64,000 nucleotides of DNA, taken from Streptosporangiaceae bacterium NEAU-GS5 (GTDB taxonomy: Bacteria; Actinomycetota; Actinomycetes; Streptosporangiales; Streptosporangiaceae). Each line of letters starts with the position of its first letter. Position 1 is the stretch's first letter. The stretch covers positions 186,001-250,000 of the forward strand of contig JAGFNW010000008.1 in the NCBI GenBank assembly GCA_017592665.1. Reading direction: 5' to 3'. The notes below the pieces were generated by a model. That model was not told the origin of the DNA, did no database searches, and saw nothing but the letters and a program-made list of their open reading frames with translations. Both the position numbers and the translations under genes were made by a program. Below are positions 1-7,724 of this stretch, in pieces.

Positions 1-174
1 CACGTTGAGCCGCGCCGGATCAAGCCCGGCCCGCTCGACCAAGACCCGCCCGAGGTCCCGCACGGTCGCCGACACGCTGGGCAGCGCGGGGAATCGGGAC
101 CCAGGCAGGTAAGACCCCGACCCGATCAGCAGAACTCGGGTCCCCGGCAGCTCCAGCAAGAGTTGAGCCGACAT
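1..174 (-). CDS. Caspase-like (peptidase C14) protein, N-terminal 58 residues only, runs off the left edge
   Basis: An ATG at 174-172 opens a minus-strand frame that stays open to base 1. The segment GTRVLLIGSGSYLPGS followed by a region like LPSVSATVRDLGRVL resembles the first strand and helix of actinobacterial caspase-fold proteins, in which a residue-rich 'LIG.S.Y' strand precedes a conserved leucine-rich helix. In that family the caspase domain is often fused to a STAND NTPase or to WD40 repeats, but the rest of this gene lies outside the window. It sits 185 bp downstream of the TPR-CHAT gene on the same strand and could be co-transcribed. The catalytic His and Cys would lie beyond the edge, so the family call is by resemblance only. 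Confidence 0.55.
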   Translation of the reverse strand, partial: MSAQLLLELPGTRVLLIGSGSYLPGSRFPALPSVSATVRDLGRVLVERAGLDPARLNV

Positions 175-359
175 CACGGCCTCGCTCGACGTGGTTGCGC
201 AGACGTCTACACCGGAGCACACAACCGCCTGCGCGCACAAGCGCCGCAGACCCACCGTCGCACCCTGGGCGTATTCGATGGCCAGTTCGCCGAAGACCTC
301 GCGCCGGTTGACGTGTGCCCGCTCGAGGCCGGCACGACCTGCGCGTTCCGACCCTGCGG

Positions 360-3300
360 TCAGGTCGGGAACGCCGCGGGATCCCCGATCACGAACCACG
401 GCGACCACATCGGGAATGACCGCGACTCCCCGTCGGTGCTGATCCTCGACGTGTAGTGCTCCCGCAGCCGCCGCGCCCAGCGGACCGCCTCGCCGACGGG
501 AAGCGGCTTCGGCGGAGTGGCGCCGGACGTGCTCGCCGTCTGCCCGGTCAGCGCCGCGACCACGAGGTCGCTGAAGGCCAACCCCGCGGCCTCGCGGACC
601 GGGGTGACGCTCGCGATCACCGCGCGCGCCTCCGTGGCGATCATGAGCTGGCGGACGATCCCCAGGAAGTCGTTGGCGTCGTCGGCGGCGAAGTCACCCG
701 TGTCGCAGCCGGTCAGCAGCACGACGTCCGCGCGCACGCCGAGGTCCAGCAGGTCGACCGGCGTGACCGTCCGGGCCAGTTGGAGACCGTTGCGGTTGGC
801 GTGGCAGGCCACGTGCAGCAGCCGTACGCGGCACGTCAGGCCGAGGAAGGCGTCGGCCTCGGCGCTGGTGATGAGGTTGGGCCGGCCGTCGACGTCCGCA
901 CCCCGGAAGTAGCGCTCGGCGACCTGGGTCACCTCGCGGTCCACGCCCGGCAGCCGCGCGAGGCCCGGCCGGTCCCGGGCGTCGTAGGAGACCCCGAGGT
1001 ATCCGGACCGCGCGGGCTCCGGCGGATCGCGGCGCAGTTGGAGGAAGGAGCCGGCGGCCGGGACGATCGCCGTGACGTACGCGTCGCCCACGGCGCCGCC
1101 CGATTCCAGCGGAAGCAGATGCCAGGGAGTCCGCACCAGCTCTCCGTGCGGGCATACGACGATCGTGTGAATGTCCGCCGGGATGTCGCCGACCAGCAGA
1201 CCCGCCAGCCGTATGCTCTCGGAGTCGTCGGCCGTGAACCCCGTGCCGTGGCGCGTCCGCTCGTCCATCCCTCGGAGCCAGTTCGTGAAGACCGACTGAT
1301 CCAGCTCAGGGATGGCGACGTCGTAGCTGTTCCGGGTCACCGAGGCGCGGATGAGGCGGCCGTAGCGCCCGAGATACTCCAGGTACAGCTCGCCCGGCCG
1401 AAGGGCGGCCTGAAGATCGGCCACGGTGGTCGGCTCACCGCCTATGAGCCGGACGGCGGGAGACCGGCCTCGGGTGATGAGCCTCAGCCGTTCGGCCTGA
1501 TCGCGTTCCCGGTCGCGCAGCTCCTGCTGAGCCGCCTCACGCGCCTGTACGTACGGCTCGACGACGCCCATCCCCGCCGAGAAGAAGGCGGACTGAACGT
1601 CGCGCTCGGCCGTTTCGACCCGGATCCGCGCCTCCTCCACGGCCTTGGTCCGCTCCCGCAGATCCGAATCAGCGATCAGCAGGTGGTTCCACACGTCCCG
1701 CTGAAGCTGCTGATCCAGGAAGGCCCGGCCCTTGACCGCCTGGGTGGTGCCCCAGACCGCAGCGCGCCAGGCGTCGTTCCGGCGAAGAGCGGGGGCGGCG
1801 TCGAGCAGTTGCCCCGTAAGCAACATCAGCATCTGGGCGATCTGGCGGTCGCGCGTCTCCCGCTCATGCGGAAAGAGCATGGCGGCACGGCCGCGTTCAT
1901 GGCTGACGAGCCAGGCACCGACCGCGGCCAGCCACTCGTCGTCCAACAGGCCGCGCATTCCCAACTGCGTCGCGATCTGGAGCCGGCAGTAAGCCTCGTC
2001 CGCCAGCCGATCGGCTCGCCCGAAAGACCGTGCGGCGAGATGCAGGAACTCCATGGATCGGACGTCTCCGGACGGCATCCTCGGGTGCCGGAAGTACACG
2101 AATGCCGCGGCGCTCTCGGCCCGCCCTCGGCCCTGCCACGCCTCGGCCGCGCCGAAGCGCTCCGCCGCCGCTTCGAGCATGGCGAGGCACGCGTCGCGCT
2201 TGTCGTTCTCGAATCCGGAGACCTTGAGGAGGGCGTATCCCGCACGGTAGTACGCGTCCCCCGCCTCCCGCGCCATGTCCAGCCGGTCGAACAGAACGGC
2301 CGCGCGCTCGGCCGCCTCCGCGACGGCCTTGTCGCGTTCGAGGCTCTTCTTCACTGACCGCGGCTGGGAACGCACCCTTTCGAGGCACGCCGCGCGCTGG
2401 GCGACGCACATCGCCTCGAGGTAGCGGTCACCGGACGCGCGATACCGCTCCGCCAGCTCTCGGAAGCGGTCGGCCCCGACCTCGGGAACTTGTTCGAGCG
2501 CGCTCCCCAGCTCGTTGAGGGCCACTTCCATGAGCTGCTCATCGCCCCGCTCCTGCCCGATCTGAAGGACACGGGCGAACTCGTCGGCCGCCTCGCCGAT
2601 GTGGCCCTCCGTGAGATGCGCCTCGCCGAGGACCATCCTCATCTGCGCCTCGACCCCCAGATCCGGCGTGGGATCCCGCGCGAGGATGCTGAGGACTTCG
2701 CCGGCGCAGGTCGCCGCCTCGTGCTGTTCGGCGTCCGTGAGATCGTGCCGCCGCAGGGTTATGAGCATTGCCTTGTGGTAAAGCGCGCGCGTCCGCGCCT
2801 CCTGGAACGGCTCCACGCCCTGGTGATCAGCGGTCAGGTCGATGATCCGGTCGCACAGGGCGAAAGCCTGGTCGTCCTGATCCACTCTGGCCAGGACCTC
2901 CAGCCACCCGGCCAGCGCGGCGACCCTGTCATCGGGCGGGCCGTACGCATCCAGCAGTTGGGCGCCCCTGGCGTGGTGCGGGAGGCTCGCGGCGACCAGG
3001 CCGGCCCTGGCGAGGCAGGTGCCGCAGGCCGACTCCGCGCGCCCCGCCTCCACGAAATCGCCCGCTTCCCAGCGCAGTTCCGCGATCCGCGCGAGGTCGG
3101 CGGCGGCCTGTTCGAACTCTCCCCGCAGCGCGAGCGCCGCCGCGCGCCGGCGCAGCTCCGGCTCGCCGGAAACCCGGGCCACCGGGTCTTTCTCAGCGCG
3201 GACCTGGCGCAGCAGGTGCCGATGCCGGCGTATCAACTCGGCCTGGTCGCCGTCATTCGCATCGGACGCGGCGGACTCGAGCACGCCGAGAAAATGATCG

Positions 3301-3428
3301 ACCTCGTCGGTCAGCAATTCCCGATTCGACTCGGCGATCCGCCGGGATTCGAACCAGGTGGGCGCGTCGAAGAACATCTCGAGCGCCCGCCCGATTCTCT
3401 CGTAGTCCTCGTGTTCGGCCGGGCTCAC
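360..3428 (-). CDS. TPR-CHAT domain protein (putative caspase-like protease), 1022 aa
   Basis: The first roughly 650 residues are alanine/leucine-rich helical pairs of TPR type. The C-terminal third is a CHAT (caspase HetF-associated with TPR) peptidase: LLHVACHANRNG carries the presumed catalytic His (about residue 876), and VVLLTGCDTG carries the Cys (about residue 908). GTG at 3428 is chosen because a GGGAG ribosome site lies six bases upstream. The longer frame to an upstream ATG has no such site. There is no signal peptide or membrane segment, so it should be cytosolic. It is divergent from the RiPP precursor gene and followed by a caspase-like gene on the same strand. Related TPR-CHAT proteins act as effectors or separase-like proteases in bacterial conflict systems. 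The substrate here is unknown. Confidence 0.85.
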   Translation of the reverse strand: MSPAEHEDYERIGRALEMFFDAPTWFESRRIAESNRELLTDEVDHFLGVLESAASDANDGDQAELIRRHRHLLRQVRAEKDPVARVSGEPELRRRAAALALRGEFEQAAADLARIAELRWEAGDFVEAGRAESACGTCLARAGLVAASLPHHARGAQLLDAYGPPDDRVAALAGWLEVLARVDQDDQAFALCDRIIDLTADHQGVEPFQEARTRALYHKAMLITLRRHDLTDAEQHEAATCAGEVLSILARDPTPDLGVEAQMRMVLGEAHLTEGHIGEAADEFARVLQIGQERGDEQLMEVALNELGSALEQVPEVGADRFRELAERYRASGDRYLEAMCVAQRAACLERVRSQPRSVKKSLERDKAVAEAAERAAVLFDRLDMAREAGDAYYRAGYALLKVSGFENDKRDACLAMLEAAAERFGAAEAWQGRGRAESAAAFVYFRHPRMPSGDVRSMEFLHLAARSFGRADRLADEAYCRLQIATQLGMRGLLDDEWLAAVGAWLVSHERGRAAMLFPHERETRDRQIAQMLMLLTGQLLDAAPALRRNDAWRAAVWGTTQAVKGRAFLDQQLQRDVWNHLLIADSDLRERTKAVEEARIRVETAERDVQSAFFSAGMGVVEPYVQAREAAQQELRDRERDQAERLRLITRGRSPAVRLIGGEPTTVADLQAALRPGELYLEYLGRYGRLIRASVTRNSYDVAIPELDQSVFTNWLRGMDERTRHGTGFTADDSESIRLAGLLVGDIPADIHTIVVCPHGELVRTPWHLLPLESGGAVGDAYVTAIVPAAGSFLQLRRDPPEPARSGYLGVSYDARDRPGLARLPGVDREVTQVAERYFRGADVDGRPNLITSAEADAFLGLTCRVRLLHVACHANRNGLQLARTVTPVDLLDLGVRADVVLLTGCDTGDFAADDANDFLGIVRQLMIATEARAVIASVTPVREAAGLAFSDLVVAALTGQTASTSGATPPKPLPVGEAVRWARRLREHYTSRISTDGESRSFPMWSPWFVIGDPAAFPT

Positions 3429-3679
3429 GTCACGCTCCCTTCGTCCTGAGTGAACCCTGCCGCCGGGCGGAGCCGCTAGCTCCGCGGACGACACAGGAGC
3501 CGACCTGTGGGTGAAATGTGGGTGGAACTTCATGGAGACGGAGCGCCGCAGCCGAATATCTTCAAACCACGAAAGCAAAAGGGGAAACAATTCTCGGGTC
3601 TTTCCAGCACTCGAGAGCAGACCCCGTCACGTTAATCGGCGGGAGCGAAATTCCCGCTGAATCCGAGAGGAAGAAACTC
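3429..3679. promoter_or_regulatory. Divergent intergenic region between TPR-CHAT and the RiPP precursor
   Basis: This 251-bp gap holds the control regions of two divergent transcripts. TGTGGGTG occurs twice in tandem, separated by three bases, at about 3507-3525. The stretch just upstream of the precursor is unusually A-rich for this genome (around 3560-3600). I cannot assign -35/-10 boxes with confidence. A GAGAGGAAG ribosome site at about 3665-3673 serves the precursor ATG at 3680. Confidence 0.4.
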
Positions 3680-3826
3680 ATGAAGATCGACATTGTCGAC
3701 CTGCCCGTCGGCGCCGTCGCCATCGCCGACGACGAGCTCGACGTGATCGCGGGCGCCGCCGCCCCCGAGCGCTGGTCCGCCTACTACTGCACCGCCAGCA
3801 TCAACGGCGACTGCTACTTCGACTGA
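3680..3826 (+). CDS. RiPP precursor peptide with double-glycine-type leader (48 aa), candidate graspetide
   Basis: A good ribosome site (GAGAGGAAG) precedes the ATG. The leader ends in ELDVIAGA, which fits the C39-protease consensus exactly: Glu at -8, Leu at -7, Ile at -4, Gly at -2, Ala at -1. Cleavage after Ala26 would release a 22-residue core beginning AAPERW and ending DCYFD. The core has donor residues for ester/amide macrocycles (Ser33, Thr38, Ser40), acids (Glu30, Asp44, Asp48), and two Cys (37 and 45) that could form a disulfide. The acidic leader and the linked ATP-grasp and C39-ABC genes support a graspetide-like role. Nothing shows which crosslinks form. A hairpin separates it from the maturase gene. 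Confidence 0.85.
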   Translation: MKIDIVDLPVGAVAIADDELDVIAGAAAPERWSAYYCTASINGDCYFD

Positions 3827-3835
3827 TCACCCACC

Positions 3836-3863
3836 GGTGGGGCCGATATCACCCGGCCCCACC
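3836..3863 (+). terminator. Stem-loop between precursor and maturase genes (attenuator-like)
   Basis: A perfect 10-bp inverted repeat (3836-3845 with 3854-3863, 8-base loop) lies 9 bases after the precursor stop. There is no T-run. In RiPP operons such hairpins commonly act as partial terminators or 3' stabilisers, which makes precursor mRNA more abundant than enzyme mRNA. That role is inferred here. Confidence 0.6.
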
Positions 3864-3903
3864 GCCCCATCCCCCCGGCCGCCGAGCACAACCAGGATCG
3901 ATC

Positions 3904-4875
3904 ATGTTGATGATTATCAGTGACCCTGCCGACGCGTCGGCCGCGCTGGTGCTCCCCAAACTGAAGGAGCGCGGCGTCGAAACGCTGTGGTGGGACGAGA
4001 GCGCGCTGGCCGCCGAGACCACTCTGACGATCGGCCTGGACGGCGCAGCGGTCCGCCAGACCCTGACCCACGAGGGCCGGGCGTATGACCTGGCGGAGGT
4101 GACCGCCGTCTGGCACCGCCGCCCGCGCCGGCCCAAGGCCACCGCCGTCGGCGACGAGACCCAGCGGGCCTACGCCGACCTTGTCACACGGGCCACGCTG
4201 GAGGGCGCCTACGCGCTCATGACAGACCGCTGGATGCCCGCCCGTCCGCAGGACGCCAAGAGAATCGACTACAAGGCCCTCCACCTGGCCATGGCCGCCG
4301 AACGCGGCTTCGCCGTGCCCGGCACAGTCTTCACGAACGACCCGGCGGAGCTGGTGCCCGCCTGGCATCGCGCAGGCGGGCGGCTGATCTGCAAGACCCC
4401 GGAGAAGTTGCCGTTCGAACTCGACGGCGAGGCGCGGCACATGTACACGACGCGCGTGGAGCGCCGTCACCTCGCCGGCCGCCATCGCGTACGACACGCG
4501 CCGGTCATGCTGCAGCCGAACGTGCCCAAGGAGTGTGAGCTCCGGGTGACCGTGGTGGGCGACCGGGTGTTCGCGGCCGAGATCGACTCCCAATCCTCGC
4601 GCCTCACCGCGCAGGACTGGCGGCACTACGAGGACCAGGGTGTCGCCTACCGCCCGCACGATCTGCCACCGCAGGTGGCGCGCCGGTGCGTCGAGCTGGT
4701 CCGGGCCCTGGGGCTCAGCTTCGGCGCGATCGACCTGATCCGCACGCCCGCCGGCGACTACGTCTTCCTGGAGCTCAACGTCAACGGCCAGTGGGCCTTC
4801 GTCGAGATCTTCGCAGGACTCCCCATCAGCGACGCCATCGCCGACTGGCTGACAGCGAAAGAGACACACCGATGA
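3904..4875 (+). CDS. ATP-grasp ribosomal peptide maturase (graspetide synthetase-like), 323 aa
   Basis: The size and architecture match MvdC/MvdD- and RimK-related ligases, which use ATP to activate Asp/Glu side chains of a precursor and form ester or amide links to Ser/Thr/Lys. The C-terminal metal-binding block is clear: FGAIDLIRT, then FLELNVNGQW, giving the Asp and the Glu/Asn pair that hold Mg-ATP. The central block around GGRLICKTPEK supplies a lysine typical of the ATP site. It begins 77 bp after the precursor, with AGGA upstream of the ATG, and overlaps the next gene by ATGA. Context (precursor, maturation protein, C39 exporter) strongly supports peptide modification. The exact graspetide group is not assigned. 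Confidence 0.87.
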   Translation: MLMIISDPADASAALVLPKLKERGVETLWWDESALAAETTLTIGLDGAAVRQTLTHEGRAYDLAEVTAVWHRRPRRPKATAVGDETQRAYADLVTRATLEGAYALMTDRWMPARPQDAKRIDYKALHLAMAAERGFAVPGTVFTNDPAELVPAWHRAGGRLICKTPEKLPFELDGEARHMYTTRVERRHLAGRHRVRHAPVMLQPNVPKECELRVTVVGDRVFAAEIDSQSSRLTAQDWRHYEDQGVAYRPHDLPPQVARRCVELVRALGLSFGAIDLIRTPAGDYVFLELNVNGQWAFVEIFAGLPISDAIADWLTAKETHR

Positions 4876-5558
4876 CCACGATGACAACGACGACGTTCGA
4901 GAGCGACCTGGCCGACGCCGTACGACTGCTGCGTGAGCTGCCCCGGCACCGTGACCGCCGGGACGAGGCACGTGCCATGGTGGCGCAGTGGGCGGCGGCA
5001 CACCCCGGGCGGGAGGCGGAGCTCGTCATCGACGAGACGCCCGGCACCGGCCGGGTGAGCTACGACCTGCTCCTCGCCCACCCCGACGGCGGCACGGTCG
5101 GGCTCACCGCCCACACCGAGGACGGCGTTCCGTGGATCGTCGACCACTCCACCCACTGGGCCGCCGGACAGGTGCTCAGCGTCGACGGCGTCGGGCTGTC
5201 GATGCCCGCCGCCCTGTACGCGCTGCGCTCCCTCGGCACTCGCGACCGTCAGGTCCACGAACAGCTCATTGACTACCGCATCCTGATGAGCGAGATCGAG
5301 CGGGACGGCGAACCGGTGTCGCGCGAGGAACTGCAGCGGGCCGCGGACGCGTTCCGGCAGCGCCGGGGGTTGCACGGCCGGGCCGAGACGATGGCCTGGC
5401 TGGCCGAGATCGGGCTGCCGGAGCAGGCGTTCGCCGATCACATGGAGAACGACGCCAAGATCGCGCGGATCAGGGCGAGGTTCCCCTCGGACGTGGCGTA
5501 CAAGGCATGGCTGGCCGAGCGCCGCAGCACCAGCCACATTCGCTGGCACTGGCTGTGA
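4872..5558 (+). CDS. Peptide-maturation system protein with SurA/PpiC N-domain-like helical region, 228 aa
   Basis: Translationally coupled on both sides (ATGA with the ATP-grasp gene, GTGA with the exporter). Residues 1-110 are an unassigned alpha/beta segment. Residues from about 115 to 215 look like the helical N-terminal chaperone domain of SurA/PpiC-type proteins (VSREELQRAADAFRQRRGL, then a WL..IGL....F pattern). No parvulin catalytic domain follows. Proteins of this kind recur in cassettes with peptide maturases and C39-ABC exporters (the 'putative peptide maturation system' families), so a role in holding or presenting the precursor is likely. The call rests on pattern resemblance and location. 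Confidence 0.65.
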   Translation: MTTMTTTTFESDLADAVRLLRELPRHRDRRDEARAMVAQWAAAHPGREAELVIDETPGTGRVSYDLLLAHPDGGTVGLTAHTEDGVPWIVDHSTHWAAGQVLSVDGVGLSMPAALYALRSLGTRDRQVHEQLIDYRILMSEIERDGEPVSREELQRAADAFRQRRGLHGRAETMAWLAEIGLPEQAFADHMENDAKIARIRARFPSDVAYKAWLAERRSTSHIRWHWL

Positions 5559-7642
5559 GCCGCGTGCCGCTGCGGATGCAGCTCACCCAGACCGACTGCG
5601 CGGCCGCCTGCCTGGCGATGCTGCTCAGCGCGTTCGGCCGTCGCACGGGCGTCGCCGAGGCGCGCGCCCACCTGCCGGAGAACGCCGACGGCGCGACGCT
5701 GCGCGACCTCATCCAGGCGGGCGCCGCCTTCGGCCTGCGGCTCCGGCCGTTCCGGGTGCCGACCACGGCGGGGCTGCCCACACCGTTCATCGCGCACTGG
5801 GAGGGCGACCATTTCGTGGTCGTCGAGCGGGTGCGGCCCGGACGGGTCGACATCGCGGACCCGGCGCAGGGACGCCGGCAGGTGCCGGACTTCGGGGCCT
5901 CGGTCCTGCTGGCGGACGTGCCGGAAGCGCTGACCCCCGCCGGCCGTACGCGCCCGGCATGGCTGCCGCTCGTGACGGGCGCACTACGCGACCGCCGGCT
6001 GCTGGCAGGCGTGGTGCTGGCGTCGATCGCCGTCCAAGGCCTCGGGATGGTGGTGCCGCTGTTCACGAAGCTGGTCGTCGACGGTGCGGCCTCGACCGGT
6101 GCGCTGGTCGTGGCGGCGGCCGCCACGGTGGCCGTGCACATGCTGCTGACGCAGGTGCGCTCGCTGCTTCTGATCAGGGTCCGGACCGGCGTGGCGGGAG
6201 CCATGATGCGGCGGCTGGTCACGCACTCGTTCGCCCTGCCGTACTCGTTCTTCCAGCGGCGGACCAGCGGCGACCTGCTTTCGCGGCTGAGCGCGGTGGC
6301 GGTGCTCCGCGACCTGGTGACGGAACGCTCGCTGGCGCTTGTCCTCGATCTGCTGACCAGCCTCGGCTACCTGGCCGTGCTGGCCGTGGCCGCGCCCTGG
6401 CTGGCGCTTCTGACCGCCGTCGTGGCGACGGCGCAGGCGGCGGTCACGGTGCTGGTCGGGCGTGTCGGCCTGCAGAGGACCTTCGAAGCGCTGCACGCGT
6501 CGTCGCAGACCCAGACGAGCCTGGTCGAGAGCATCTCGGGCATCGAGGGCGTCAAGGCGAGCGGCGACGAAGACGCGGCCGTCGCGCGCTGGCACCTGCG
6601 CTATGAGCAGGAACTCACGGCCGCCGCCGGGCGGGACCGGGCGCTGGCCGGCGCGCAGGCCGTCACCGGCGGGCTCCAGCTCGCGCTGGCGCTCGGCGTG
6701 CTGGTGGTCATAGCGTTCCGAAGCGGCAGCGCGGAGCTGGGCACACTGCTGGCGCTGGCCGCGCTGGCCACCTCGGCGATCACCCCGCTCGCGAGCCTGC
6801 TCGCGACCGTGCAGCAGCTCCACATGGCGTACGGGCACCTCGATCGGATCGCGGACGTGCTCGGCACGCCTCCGGAGCCCACGGGAGGGCTACGCCCCGC
6901 GATCACGGGGGCGATCGAGCTGCGCGGCGTGACGGCCGGCTACGACCGCAGGCATCCGGTCTTGCGCGATGTCAGCCTTCGCGTGCCCGCCGGAGCGCGG
7001 GTGGCCGTGGTGGGGAGGTCGGGGTCCGGCAAGACCACGCTGGGCCGCATGCTGCTCGGCCTGCTCGAGCCGGCCACGGGGAGCATCACCTTCGACGGGG
7101 TGCCGCTGGACCGGATCGACCGCTCCTGGCTGCGCCGCCATTTCGGCGTCGTGACCCAGCAGACCCACCTGTTCGCGGGTTCGGTGGCCGAGAACATCGG
7201 CGGTGGCGCGCATGGGCTGCCCGAGGGCCTGGGCGGCGACGTCGAGCGGGCGGCGCGCATGGCGGCGATCCATGACGAGATCGCGGCGATGCCACTGGGA
7301 TACGCGACGAACATCGGCGAGGCGGGACGCCGGTTGTCGGGCGGTCAGCGGCAGCGGATCGCGCTGGCACGCGCCCTCTTCCGCCGTCCCCGCCTGCTGC
7401 TCCTCGACGAGCCCACCGCCAGCCTCGACGCCGTGACCGAGGAGCGCATCAGCACGAACATCGCGGGCTTGGCCTGCACACAGATCGTGATCGCCCACCG
7501 CCTGTCCACGATCAGGGACGCCGACCTCATCGTGGTGCTGGACGAGGGCCGCGTCGCCGAGGTGGGCACGCACGACGACCTGGTCGCCCGCGCCGGCGTT
7601 TACGCCGACCTCATCGCTCACCAGGCCACTCCTGTGGGGTGA
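5555..7642 (+). CDS. C39 peptidase-containing ABC transporter (precursor processing and export), 695 aa
   Basis: An N-terminal C39 double-glycine peptidase carries QTDCAAACLAM (catalytic Cys about residue 15), GDHFVVVERV (His) and IADPAQGR (Asp). A six-helix exporter domain follows (about residues 150-440). The nucleotide-binding domain has Walker A GRSGSGKTT, signature LSGGQRQRIALA, Walker B LLLLDEPTASLD and an H-loop in IAHRLSTI. GTG at 5555 overlaps the previous stop (GTGA) and is preferred over the longer upstream frame. It should sit in the membrane, cut the leader after the Gly-Ala site and export the modified core. Length is typical of the family. Confidence 0.95.
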   Translation: MSRVPLRMQLTQTDCAAACLAMLLSAFGRRTGVAEARAHLPENADGATLRDLIQAGAAFGLRLRPFRVPTTAGLPTPFIAHWEGDHFVVVERVRPGRVDIADPAQGRRQVPDFGASVLLADVPEALTPAGRTRPAWLPLVTGALRDRRLLAGVVLASIAVQGLGMVVPLFTKLVVDGAASTGALVVAAAATVAVHMLLTQVRSLLLIRVRTGVAGAMMRRLVTHSFALPYSFFQRRTSGDLLSRLSAVAVLRDLVTERSLALVLDLLTSLGYLAVLAVAAPWLALLTAVVATAQAAVTVLVGRVGLQRTFEALHASSQTQTSLVESISGIEGVKASGDEDAAVARWHLRYEQELTAAAGRDRALAGAQAVTGGLQLALALGVLVVIAFRSGSAELGTLLALAALATSAITPLASLLATVQQLHMAYGHLDRIADVLGTPPEPTGGLRPAITGAIELRGVTAGYDRRHPVLRDVSLRVPAGARVAVVGRSGSGKTTLGRMLLGLLEPATGSITFDGVPLDRIDRSWLRRHFGVVTQQTHLFAGSVAENIGGGAHGLPEGLGGDVERAARMAAIHDEIAAMPLGYATNIGEAGRRLSGGQRQRIALARALFRRPRLLLLDEPTASLDAVTEERISTNIAGLACTQIVIAHRLSTIRDADLIVVLDEGRVAEVGTHDDLVARAGVYADLIAHQATPVG

Positions 7643-7724
7643 GACAAGGCCCTCGGCCCGCCACAAGGTAACCACAAGCGCGGCCCGGTCTCCTTGTCTC
7701 GTCAATTCCGACGAGGGGGGAAGA

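Noticed and set aside
456-2357. Long plus-strand open frame opposite the TPR-CHAT gene
   Set aside because: It lies wholly antisense to a gene with clear CHAT motifs. Its Pro/Arg/Gly-rich product has no family character, as expected of a shadow frame in GC-rich DNA.
3680-7642. Lanthipeptide or lasso-peptide interpretation of the RiPP cassette
   Set aside because: No LanM/LanKC-type cyclase, dehydratase or asparagine-synthetase-like cyclase is present. The only modifying enzyme with clear motifs is an ATP-grasp ligase.
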